Positions 1 through 7,065 of a DNA stretch of 10,895 nucleotides are shown in pieces; the stretch's first letter is position 1, and every line of letters starts with the position of its first letter. Made by a program: the position numbers and the translations under genes. Below the pieces are notes generated by a model. It worked only from the letters and a program-made list of their open reading frames with translations, was not told where the DNA came from and did no database searches. Origin of the DNA: an uncultured Desulfomonile sp. (GTDB lineage: Bacteria > Desulfobacterota > Desulfomonilia > Desulfomonilales > Desulfomonilaceae); the NCBI GenBank assembly GCA_903853735.1, contig CAINUH010000080.1, forward strand, positions 1 to 10,895, given 5' to 3'.

Positions 1-859
1 CGTAGTACATGGATCGGGCTCCTCCCATGGAAACTCCGTCCACACCCACAGATCCATCCGCGACTCTGTAGCGGTTCTTCAGCGCCAAAATGAGTTCGTC
101 CATTATATATGACTCATATTCAGGCGTTTCCAGCCTTGCCATTACCGAGAGTAGGGGCGAGTATGGACAGGCCAGGATTACCCCAGCGTATGGCTGCTTT
201 TCCAGCCTCGTGTTGAATGCGTCAAGTTCGGACGGTTTGACCAGCCCCCTGAAATCTTCGGCTTGAAGGTGATTATTCTGAAGCGTATACACGGCCTCAT
301 CAGTTTTGTAATAGTGCATCCACGCAAGCGCTCCACTCCTTGGAGGCTTTGCGCATTCTCCGGCTCCCCCGAAGACAATGATGAGAGGATATTTCTTGTC
401 ACGACTAGTTTCGTAATCGTAAGGCAGGGTGACCACGGCCATTGCCTGGGGAAAAGTCCCGGATGGCAATATAAAGTATTCGCCGCCTGTCTTATACCCT
501 GAAATTCTCTCGATTATTGGTTCTTGAGGAGCCTGTCCGCCTGTGGCGCCAATGAGTCTTTCCCCGGGCTGCGAAGGTAAGACGGCAGACAGCTTGCCGG
601 GACCCTCGGGACGAACCCTCGATTGACCGGTTTGCAAAGGTTGCATGTTCCTGGCCTTGTTTGCTTGCTCTCCCGAACTCCGTCCTGGGGTGTTACCTGA
701 ACTCTCGGTCCGGTTCTCAGGGGGGTTGGAGCATCCTACCAAGACTACCGCCAATAACATCATGAGCACGTTTGCAATCGCTTTTTTACTGAGTAGCGCT
801 TGCTCTTGTAACGTCGGCGGGCAGGGACGCCCTCCACACTGAACAATTTCTTCTCCCAC
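1..859 (-). CDS. Esterase-fold (PF00756-like) lipoprotein, 3' end missing
   Basis: The reading frame is open from the left window edge to about 859 on the minus strand, so the C-terminus lies outside. A lipoprotein signal is visible: KK, then a hydrophobic run LMMLLAVVLVGC ending at Cys43 (numbered from GTG 859), which predicts a lipid-anchored envelope protein. A Gly/Ser/Pro/Gln-rich linker follows to about residue 115. The alpha/beta-hydrolase core then starts, with YPLIIVFGG (157-165) as an early strand and oxyanion-type loop, GVILACPYSP (226-235), YESYIMDELI (248-257), and the nucleophile elbow GVSMGG with Ser277 (codon 31-29). The catalytic acid and His would lie outside the window. The core aligns with the neighbouring protein at 1005-2174, so the two look like tandem paralogues. 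The start is uncertain: ATG 916 and GTG 859 give long leaders, ATG 763 gives no basic n-region, and none has a good ribosome site. The substrate is unknown; esters on polysaccharides or peptidoglycan are possible. Confidence 0.8.
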   Translation of the reverse strand, partial: MGEEIVQCGGRPCPPTLQEQALLSKKAIANVLMMLLAVVLVGCSNPPENRTESSGNTPGRSSGEQANKARNMQPLQTGQSRVRPEGPGKLSAVLPSQPGERLIGATGGQAPQEPIIERISGYKTGGEYFILPSGTFPQAMAVVTLPYDYETSRDKKYPLIIVFGGAGECAKPPRSGALAWMHYYKTDEAVYTLQNNHLQAEDFRGLVKPSELDAFNTRLEKQPYAGVILACPYSPLLSVMARLETPEYESYIMDELILALKNRYRVADGSVGVDGVSMGGARSMYY

Positions 860-1004
860 AAGGCTATTGTTTTGACAGCGAATCAGTATGAGATGCGGCT
901 TTTTTCCAGCGGGCATGGGCGGGCTTCCCCAATGGCTTTTCTGACGGGCATCATGTGCCCCAGCAATGTCACGTAGTGGCTAAGACGATACGAAAGGCGT
1001 GATT

Positions 1005-2174
1005 TCACCAAAGACCCGGCAGCGGCCTGTTGTCCCTTTGGGCCTGCTGAGACCTCGCCTCCGGCTGTTCCGGTTTAGTGTGTCCTTGATTCGGAGATGC
1101 ACCGATCGCTACCGCGGGCAGATCCTGGTTGATCCCCAATGCTCTGAAATTTTTCTTGAACTGTTTGGAGAACCAGTACAAGGCCTGATGGCCGTTAGGA
1201 TATCGATATGCACAGTAACCGTGAGGACAGCTTTGAAAAACATTGATCTCAACCGGGAAACCTTCGCCCTTCATGCTTTGGACCAGATCGTACAGACGGC
1301 CTCGGTTGCTGTAACTATTGCATCCATCCTTGACGTTGGTATTGATATTATAAGAAATCCCCCCGGCCTTCTTTATTCCGGCAACATTTCTTCCCCAGAC
1401 CTCACCTGTCATGGGATAGCTTCCGAGGTCGGTCTGCTGGCCGCCTGCATACGCGAAAATGTCCGGTCTCCGGGCGGAAATCATGATTGCTTGAGCTGCG
1501 CCTGCACAAGCGCCGTCTATGCCTCGGAAACGTCGGTCGGGCACGGTTCTGTAATGTGCGTCAATATAGGGGACTACCTCCCCGATCAGGTACTTCTCAT
1601 AACGACTCGTTTCACCACCCCCGGGGTTCCATAGCGAAACTACTATCAAATCCTCGTAAGGGTCTTCCTTCAGCCAATTGTTGAACGTCTGAAGTTCCTG
1701 GTCGGTAATGTTTTCCTGGAAGCTCAGTACGGTCAAGCGCCCTGATTTGAGGTTGTCCATGGTCAAAGGAGTTTTGCACCAGACCGACCAATAGGTGGCG
1801 CCTCCGAGTTCCGGACCATTGTCCCATCCGGACTTTCCACCCAGAAGGTATACGACGCCATAGCGACGATTCACATCCAACTCATAGTTTTCCGGAAGTA
1901 TAACGTGAACGGGAAAAGGCCCTGGAACATCCTGACCACCTTTGGCCTTCGCGCTCGCATAGGCATCCGAATAAACACGTACCGGCTCAATATAATGCTT
2001 AGTACGGAGGAACTTGGTCCTGGCTTCAATATCAGACCATGGTTCGTCCACTTTGGCCACAGCTTCGCCGACTCCAATGACCAGGCAAATGATGACCAAT
2101 GCTGCAGGTAGCAGTTTTGTAATCCCTGTCATTCCGACAGCCTCCCTAACAGGGTTCATAATACGGAACCCCAT
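1005..2174 (-). CDS. Secreted esterase-fold protein with Cys at the nucleophile position
   Basis: This is a 389-residue exported protein. The N-terminus has a hydrophobic segment (about 20-36) and a signal peptidase site after AVA (40). The fold matches the PF00756 esterase group: VILPENYE (91-98), YGVVYLLGG (105-113), DLIVVSLWNP (175-184), YEKYLIGEVVPYID (192-205) and the elbow RGIDGACAGAAQA (217-229). Cys223 (codon 1508-1506) takes the place of the usual Ser. A candidate acid (Asp283 in VKDG) and a candidate catalytic His (His329 in GHQALYW) are present at the places expected for the family, so the triad could be Cys-His-Asp. The tail from about 345 is Pro/Gln-rich and probably disordered. 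ATG 2174 is preferred because GGAG (2186-2183) lies 8 nt upstream. The gene follows the NlpC-like gene by 46 bp. Esterase, thioesterase, acyltransferase or a binding-only pseudo-enzyme are all possible. Confidence 0.85.
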   Translation of the reverse strand: MGFRIMNPVREAVGMTGITKLLPAALVIICLVIGVGEAVAKVDEPWSDIEARTKFLRTKHYIEPVRVYSDAYASAKAKGGQDVPGPFPVHVILPENYELDVNRRYGVVYLLGGKSGWDNGPELGGATYWSVWCKTPLTMDNLKSGRLTVLSFQENITDQELQTFNNWLKEDPYEDLIVVSLWNPGGGETSRYEKYLIGEVVPYIDAHYRTVPDRRFRGIDGACAGAAQAIMISARRPDIFAYAGGQQTDLGSYPMTGEVWGRNVAGIKKAGGISYNINTNVKDGCNSYSNRGRLYDLVQSMKGEGFPVEINVFQSCPHGYCAYRYPNGHQALYWFSKQFKKNFRALGINQDLPAVAIGASPNQGHTKPEQPEARSQQAQRDNRPLPGLW

Positions 2175-2182
2175 TTTCTTTT

Positions 2183-2186
2183 CTCC
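2183..2186 (-). promoter_or_regulatory. Ribosome binding site of the Cys-esterase gene
   Basis: GGAG lies 8 nt before ATG 2174 and supports that start over the in-frame ATGs at residues 6 and 15. The adjacent bases can form a 5-bp stem (CCGAT/ATCGG, plus-strand 2185-2200) that overlaps the GG of this site. It could weakly mask the site, but the stem is too short to claim regulation. Confidence 0.55.
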
Positions 2187-2220
2187 GATATCAGGATCGG
2201 ATTTCGGTACCTTGTGGCCC

Positions 2221-4101
2221 CTATCGAACTGTTATCTGGTGTACATGAACGGGGAATCCTTGCTGATCCGCCTTTTCAGAATCGTTTGGATCCATTAAGA
2301 TTACGCTGCTTTTGACGTTAACGCCTCTTATCGCGCATCGCACGTACAAAGGGTAGGTTCCTGGGCGACCCGCTTGTACCTGCACCTGCACATCATACGA
2401 CTTATTCTCGCCCCAAACTTCAATCCATCGTTCCGCCATCGGTACTTTGGTACGGATCCGGTCGCTCGTCACAGATAGAACGGTGCTGCCCGGCGGATAA
2501 ATGCGCCCCGGCTTGGCCGAAACCAGCTTCAGCCCCGAGGGATCCGGGCAGGAAACTGTGATTCCGCCGTAATCGGATTCGGCGCCTGCGTTCTGAGCCT
2601 CAACGATGACCGTAAAGCTCTTTCCAGCTTGCACGACCGCCGGAGCGCGCACAGTCACTATCTTGGGCTGTGCCTCACGTGGAACCGTCACCTCAAAAAG
2701 ATCCGCACACCATTGCACTCCGTCAACTCTCACGTCGACAAGATATTCACCCTGGTTCAAAGAAGCTAGACCCTGCTTTACAAAATCCTGTGGATATATG
2801 ACCGAGAGATGTCGGCTACTATCGGGAATTTGTCCCCTATAGTGAGCCTCTCCGCCCGGCCCCCGAAGATATATTTCCAGATTGCGTGGATTCCGACTCC
2901 TGTTTTGAAACCAGAACTTCAGACTGTTTTTCTTGTCGTCAGAGAAACAAGGTATATGGGTAACCAGTTCGGAAAAAGGATTGAAGACCTTACCGGAGAG
3001 ATGGTTGACGACGAGATCGGGGCCGGATGGTTTCTTCAAACTTAGGGGCTCAATGGTCCCAGGAGTTTGTGCGGCTAAATCATGGCCTGACGTGATTTGA
3101 GAAGGAGTATCTTTTAATTCCGAGGACTGTCGTCTGTCGGGAGTTGCCGGGTCAGTGGGCGCCTGCCCTGAAACTTTGTTGGGATCAGTGGTAGCCTTTC
3201 CCGAAGAATCACGAGAAACAGTCCCCGCGTCTGGGGTTGTTGTTGTTGTTGTTCCGGACGAGAAACTTGGAGGCAGGGCTTCGACTACAAGAATTTTTTT
3301 GTCATCCCCGCGATCTCCTCTGAACTGGCTCATGAAGCGGTTCAATCCCTGTTGCGACTGAATATTGATCTTGTGAACCTGGCTTCTCCGAGTCGCGTGA
3401 TAGAGCTGGACTCCGCCCTTTTCATCCGGCAGCATAAGTACCACATGGTAGTGCAAGAGTCGGTTCCCCTGTCCCCGAGTGAGTCGACTAATGCTGCCCA
3501 GATAGACACGACCGGGTTGCATTTGCGCAAGGACCTTCTGCCAGGCTCCGGCATCATGGAGGTCAAATCCTCTCAATGTCATGCCATCGGAAGATTCAAT
3601 AGGATAATCCCTTTGGTCCGGCATTATTACCCGGCGTGGGCTGCCCTCGGAAATATTGAATACGAGGTCCCATCCAAAGTCCCAATCCTTTCCATTGGGG
3701 GAATTATCCCCGCTATTGCCCTGTCGGTCCCGTGTGACATCTTCCAGGCTCCAGTTCTTGTCAAAAAGAAAACGACTAATTGACACGACCAAACCGCTGC
3801 AATTGAGGCCGGGCGTATCGAAGAACCGATCCGGCTGAGAAAAGATGGTGAAATACCCCCTGTTGTCGAGCGCGCCGTCGTCGCGATAGGGAATACCGAG
3901 GTGGGTGTCCGCTATTCCGATAGGATCTGTCTTCTCGGCTATATGACGCTCCCACAGGTAGTCCGGGGCAAAAATTCGGTCTGCCGACGCTGGTAGTAGG
4001 CCCAGGAGAGAGAATGAAGCCACGAGAAGCGACAAAATCCTGGAACCGTTTCGGATAGTTTTCACCAATCCTCCGGACGTACGCCTAACATGTTTCATCA
4101 T
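2221..4101 (-). CDS. Secreted NlpC/P60-like cysteine peptidase with beta-sandwich tail
   Basis: This predicts 626 residues from ATG 4101. An earlier TTG at 4176 is in frame and directly abuts the upstream stop, but the later start gives a normal signal peptide ending in PASA (37-40). The N-terminal domain resembles the papain-like NlpC/P60 fold: a GIADTHLGIPY lead-in, LNCSGLV with Cys101 (codon 3801-3799), HYHVVLML with His219 and LYHAT with His235. These match the family Cys-His-His layout (DCSGLV, HVGIYL, VHAS). The Cys-to-His distance is about 118 residues, longer than the roughly 50 usual in such domains. A Thr/Ser/Pro linker (about 278-375) contains six consecutive Thr. Two probable beta-sandwich modules follow, about 360-473 and 475-610; the second starts QAGKSFTVIVEAQNAG, like CARDB/Ig-type modules. 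The likely role is cleavage or modification of cell-wall peptide, but the family assignment rests on motifs only. It sits in the run of exported genes. Confidence 0.75.
   Translation of the reverse strand: MMKHVRRTSGGLVKTIRNGSRILSLLVASFSLLGLLPASADRIFAPDYLWERHIAEKTDPIGIADTHLGIPYRDDGALDNRGYFTIFSQPDRFFDTPGLNCSGLVVSISRFLFDKNWSLEDVTRDRQGNSGDNSPNGKDWDFGWDLVFNISEGSPRRVIMPDQRDYPIESSDGMTLRGFDLHDAGAWQKVLAQMQPGRVYLGSISRLTRGQGNRLLHYHVVLMLPDEKGGVQLYHATRRSQVHKINIQSQQGLNRFMSQFRGDRGDDKKILVVEALPPSFSSGTTTTTTPDAGTVSRDSSGKATTDPNKVSGQAPTDPATPDRRQSSELKDTPSQITSGHDLAAQTPGTIEPLSLKKPSGPDLVVNHLSGKVFNPFSELVTHIPCFSDDKKNSLKFWFQNRSRNPRNLEIYLRGPGGEAHYRGQIPDSSRHLSVIYPQDFVKQGLASLNQGEYLVDVRVDGVQWCADLFEVTVPREAQPKIVTVRAPAVVQAGKSFTVIVEAQNAGAESDYGGITVSCPDPSGLKLVSAKPGRIYPPGSTVLSVTSDRIRTKVPMAERWIEVWGENKSYDVQVQVQAGRPGTYPLYVRCAIRGVNVKSSVILMDPNDSEKADQQGFPVHVHQITVR
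3236..3253 (+). repeat. (GTT)6 trinucleotide repeat in the linker-coding region
   Basis: Six perfect GTT units occur on the plus strand. Read on the minus strand they contribute to a run of six Thr codons in the linker of the NlpC-like protein. Length change would alter linker length without shifting frame. Confidence 0.85.
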
Positions 4102-4176
4102 TAACCGGTTGAGTCCACTTGGGGCGCCATTGGCCAGTGGAATCCCGAAAGATCCTTTTGTTGATATTCCTCGCAA

Positions 4177-4686
4177 CTACCTCACAGAAAAGCTCAATCG
4201 TCTCGCTAGGTTGCCGTCCACATATAGCGCTACCTTCCATAGACCGGGCTTGCGGTTGAAAAGTTCCAAGGTTGAGATGGAATGTACCCGCGGGGTCCCG
4301 GATTTTTTCCTGTCCTGATCACGCTTGCTCTCGGTCCCCACGTCGTGGGTCATTCGAATGGTCCGAAACTCCTGTTCCGACGGATCAATCCACACCGTCT
4401 CGGTGATGTAGTGGTTTTTTTCATTCACAGGAGTGAAGACAAGATTGATGCTCTCATTCATATTATGATCAAAGGCCTGCTTGCTGACGTATGCCGATCC
4501 CGCCGTCAAGAAAACGTCCTTAACCAGGTAATATTTTTCATCTTTGGCCGTGGTTTCGATGCCCTTCCATTTGCCCGGATTGATCACGCCGCAGCCTACG
4601 CAGGCTAGGAAGGCGATAATCAGCACCCCAAAAGCCAAGTTACGAATCCCCGGAAAATGGTTTTTCCTGAACAGTGCGTACTGCAA
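4177..4686 (-). CDS. Small beta-rich lipoprotein of unknown family
   Basis: I do not recognise the family. From TTG 4686 the protein has about 169 residues: a basic n-region (FRKNHFPGIR), a hydrophobic stretch (LAFGVLIIAFLA) and nearby cysteines (ACVGC) that could serve as a lipobox, although neither fits the consensus well. The mature part alternates short hydrophobic strands with turns and ends in KPGLWKVALYVDGNLARRLSFSV, here given as KPGLWKVALY then VDGNLARRLSFSV, typical of an Ig-like beta-sandwich closing strand pair. No catalytic motif is visible. The start is chosen because a strong Shine-Dalgarno (GGAGGT, 4702-4697) sits 10 nt before TTG 4686. In-frame ATG 4704 and GTG 4713 would place this motif inside the gene and have no ribosome site of their own. 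It follows argA by about 49 bp and precedes the NlpC-like gene by 75 bp, and its closing strands resemble the first tail module of that protein. Confidence 0.7.
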   Translation of the reverse strand: MQYALFRKNHFPGIRNLAFGVLIIAFLACVGCGVINPGKWKGIETTAKDEKYYLVKDVFLTAGSAYVSKQAFDHNMNESINLVFTPVNEKNHYITETVWIDPSEQEFRTIRMTHDVGTESKRDQDRKKSGTPRVHSISTLELFNRKPGLWKVALYVDGNLARRLSFSVR

Positions 4687-4696
4687 CAGATCTCTT

Positions 4697-4702
4697 ACCT
4701 CC
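4697..4702 (-). promoter_or_regulatory. Shine-Dalgarno that decides the lipoprotein start
   Basis: GGAGGT, within GGAGGTAAGA, is the best anti-16S match in this minus-strand run. It points to TTG 4686 (10 nt away), or less likely CTG 4689 (7 nt away), rather than the upstream in-frame ATG 4704, which overlaps the motif. Confidence 0.55.
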
Positions 4703-4735
4703 ATCCGGCGCACATCGCGGGGTAAGCGAAGCCGC

Positions 4736-5191
4736 CTAAAAATTCATCACAAGCGCGATCTCGTCACATTCCGGGAACTTCGTGCATCGGATGCAGTCAG
4801 CCCAGATCTTATGGGGAAGAAGGCTTTTATCCATAACTCTGAAGCCCATCCGCTCAAAGAGCTTCTGTCTGTAGGTCAGAACAAAAACCCTACTCATCCC
4901 CATCATTTCAGACTCATCGAGGAGCGCCTTGATCAGACTGCTTCCTATACCCTGCCTCTCGAAGGTGGTCCTGACGGCAAGTGAACGTATTTCCGCCAAA
5001 TCCTCCCACACTATTTGCAGGGCGGCGCAGCCGAGAACATCTCCGGACTCTGCCCCCACGCACACCGAGAAATCCCTGACCTGTGAATACAACTCGCTCA
5101 TGGCGCGGGGCAGTATGTGCCCAGACTGGGCCTGTTCAGATATTATCCTGTGAATGATTTTGGTCTCGTTGACACTTGCTTTGCGGATCAA
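4736..5191 (-). CDS. argA: Short N-acetylglutamate synthase (GNAT type)
   Basis: This 151-residue single-domain GNAT acetyltransferase transfers acetyl from acetyl-CoA to the alpha-amino group of glutamate, the first step of arginine synthesis, in the cytoplasm. Visible motifs are the N-terminal MIRKASVNE, the LPRAMSELYSQVRDF block (27-41), WEDLAEIRSLAV (62-73), the acetyl-CoA pyrophosphate loop RQGIGSSL (79-86), FERMGF (112-117), and the family tail LPHKIWADCIRC with a further Cys in FPEC (C133, C136, C142). That tail is characteristic of the stand-alone short NAGS form, which lacks the amino-acid-kinase domain of classical ArgA. The start is TTG 5191; its first bases overlap the recN stop as TTGA, a 4-nt overlap that suggests translational coupling. 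No other arginine gene is in the window. Another GNAT function is possible but less likely, given the match over the whole length. Confidence 0.88.
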   Translation of the reverse strand: MIRKASVNETKIIHRIISEQAQSGHILPRAMSELYSQVRDFSVCVGAESGDVLGCAALQIVWEDLAEIRSLAVRTTFERQGIGSSLIKALLDESEMMGMSRVFVLTYRQKLFERMGFRVMDKSLLPHKIWADCIRCTKFPECDEIALVMNF

Positions 5192-6867
5192 CCGGATACC
5201 CCCGCCGAGCCGAGGTCCATCAAACGCGTCACGTGCTCTCTTACGGATTCAGAATCGGGCGAGGCTCCCAGCATCCTGGCCAGTTCACCCACGCGTTTGT
5301 CCCTGTCCAGAGCAGTGACCTCGATATGCGTCCTGCCTTGGTCCACAGACTTTCGAACAGAAAGATGGTGATCAGCGAGAGCCGCTATTTGGTGTAAATG
5401 CGTGACACACAGCACTTGTTGCCGACGGGCCACACGAGCGAGCCTGGAGCCCACTGCAAATGCAGTATGACCACCTATACCGGAATCGACCTCGTCAAAA
5501 ATCACGGTTGAAGCTCCTCGTGGTTCTACCTGGAGCGCTTTGAGAGCTAGCATTATCCTTGACAGTTCCCCTCCTGAAGCGATGCGAGCCATCGGTCTGG
5601 CAGCCTCTCCAGGATTGGAGGCCAAAAAAAACTCTACTTTCTCCAGTCCACTGGCCCGGCTTTTTTCAGGTCCAATATCCGTGAACGACACTATGAATTG
5701 AGCGTTGGGCATGGCCAGATCTTCGAGTTCCTGCTTCATGGATACCTCAAGGGTTTCAGCCACTGACCGGCGAGCGCTGGACAGATCGCCCGCAGCTTCG
5801 AGATAGGCAAGCCTGCCGGAGTCCACGCCTGTCCTGAGTTTCTTGACCTGTGAGGCGGCTTCGAGAGTACGGCCGGATTCTTCAGCAAGGGCGTCTTGTA
5901 GACTAATCAGTCCGTTTAAGTCAGTGCCATATTTTTTCTTGAGGCGTCTGATGAGCGCAAGGCGTTCTTCAATAAATTCCAAACGGCCCGGGTCGCTCTG
6001 GGTTCTCTCAGCCACGTCTCTCAACTCCAAAGCGACGTCTTCAATCCTGTAGACTGCGTCCTCCAGGTTTTCTCGCAATCCCGAAAGCCTTGTATCAGCC
6101 GAAGCCAGAAATTCCACGGCTTTTCTCACCTCAGCGAACCCTTCGATCAGGCTCCCGGACTTTGAGTACATGGCATGGTAGGCCTCGAAGGCTCTCTCTC
6201 TAATTTGTACGGAACTTCTTAACCTTTCCCGCTCTTGGTGTATCAGTTCGTCCTCGCCGGGCTTCAACGAGGCCTTTTCAAGCTCCTGTTGCGCTACAGC
6301 GTTTTCGGTTATCTCTCGTTCGAGAGCCGCAAGCTTATTTTCGGCATCGGTTAAATCCTTTTCCGCTTTTTTCCAATTCATATAGGCTTCAGAGGTGAGC
6401 CTGCGCAATTCCTTGAGATCTCCGAAGCGTTCCAAGACATCCAGATGTTCCTCGGGATCCGTCAGAACATGATGCTCGTGCTGGCCAAAAATGCTCACAA
6501 GAATCTGCCCTGTTTTTCGGAGCGCCTCAGAAGACACTAGATTACCGTCAATAAAGCATCTGGACCTGCCGGAAGGAAGTATTTTCCTGGTCAAGACCAT
6601 TTCGTCCCTGAGCGCTATATCAAGTTTAATGGCCTCGGGCAACGCTATTCCTTCGGGAATTTCGAAGAGTGCTTCGACTTGGGCTTCATCCGCTCCACTG
6701 CGTACCATGTCCCCCGAACACTTACCGCCAAGGGCCAGATCTAGAGCGCCTATCAGAATGGACTTACCCGTTCCGGTTTCGCCTGTCAGGACATTAAAGC
6801 CTTCTCGAAATTCCACTTCAACTTGATCAACAATGGCAAGATTAGCTATTTTTAGATACCGCAACAT
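5188..6867 (-). CDS. recN: DNA repair protein RecN
   Basis: RecN is an SMC-like ATPase that helps hold or align DNA during recombinational double-strand-break repair in the cytoplasm. From ATG 6867 the protein has 559 residues, close to the usual 550-560. The N-terminus MLRYLKIANLAIVD is the standard RecN start. Walker A GETGTGKS is at 29-36. The middle (about 160-360) is a charged, Glu/Lys/Leu-rich coiled-coil stalk. The C-terminal head has the ABC signature ASGGELSR (about 430-437), Walker B VIFDEVDSGIGG (about 455-466), and QVLCVTHLHQIAALA. Upstream in-frame starts (TTG 6954, ATG 6945) would add residues not found in the family. No clear ribosome site precedes ATG 6867. It lies 198 bp downstream of nadK and overlaps argA by 4 nt. 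I saw no convincing LexA-type site upstream. Confidence 0.96.
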   Translation of the reverse strand: MLRYLKIANLAIVDQVEVEFREGFNVLTGETGTGKSILIGALDLALGGKCSGDMVRSGADEAQVEALFEIPEGIALPEAIKLDIALRDEMVLTRKILPSGRSRCFIDGNLVSSEALRKTGQILVSIFGQHEHHVLTDPEEHLDVLERFGDLKELRRLTSEAYMNWKKAEKDLTDAENKLAALEREITENAVAQQELEKASLKPGEDELIHQERERLRSSVQIRERAFEAYHAMYSKSGSLIEGFAEVRKAVEFLASADTRLSGLRENLEDAVYRIEDVALELRDVAERTQSDPGRLEFIEERLALIRRLKKKYGTDLNGLISLQDALAEESGRTLEAASQVKKLRTGVDSGRLAYLEAAGDLSSARRSVAETLEVSMKQELEDLAMPNAQFIVSFTDIGPEKSRASGLEKVEFFLASNPGEAARPMARIASGGELSRIMLALKALQVEPRGASTVIFDEVDSGIGGHTAFAVGSRLARVARRQQVLCVTHLHQIAALADHHLSVRKSVDQGRTHIEVTALDRDKRVGELARMLGASPDSESVREHVTRLMDLGSAGVSG

Positions 6868-7065
6868 AAGGCTTGGGCAAATCGTGGAGTTACGTGTTGA
6901 ACCCTGCGAGGTTCCCCGGTCCGATAGGATACGGTTCGATCTCATAAGTTGCAAGCAGCACGGTAGGGCAATTTATCGCAAGCGTCAAAAGCATTGTCCG
7001 ATTCTCTGTAGTGCGCCACGTATGAAACTACCCCTCGAACGCAACAAGATGTAGGCCTACCTCAC
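6868..7065. other. nadK-recN intergenic region
   Basis: This 198-bp spacer on the minus-strand transcript has no convincing gene. It contains a possible -35 (TTGACG, 6988-6983 on the minus strand) without a good -10, a 5-bp inverted repeat (GAACC/GGTTC, 6899-6914), and a 10-bp perfect palindrome (GTAGGCCTAC, 7051-7060) just after the nadK stop. No T-tract terminator is seen. It may hold a separate recN promoter, but nothing here proves it. Confidence 0.35.

Noticed and set aside
911..927. GC-rich repeated GCCCGC motif near a run of T, considered as a terminator
   Set aside because: The two copies are direct repeats, not inverted, so they do not form a stem.
999..1634. 211-codon open frame on the plus strand
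   Set aside because: It lies fully antisense to the esterase-fold gene at 1005-2174, which has a signal peptide, ribosome site and family motifs. The plus-strand product has no recognisable domain.
3352..3783. 143-codon open frame on the plus strand
   Set aside because: It is antisense to the catalytic-like domain of the NlpC-like gene, whose Cys and His motifs show that the minus strand is coding.
7051..7060. 10-bp perfect palindrome GTAGGCCTAC after nadK
   Set aside because: Several 10-bp palindromes are expected by chance in a window of this size, and there is no T-tract for a terminator.
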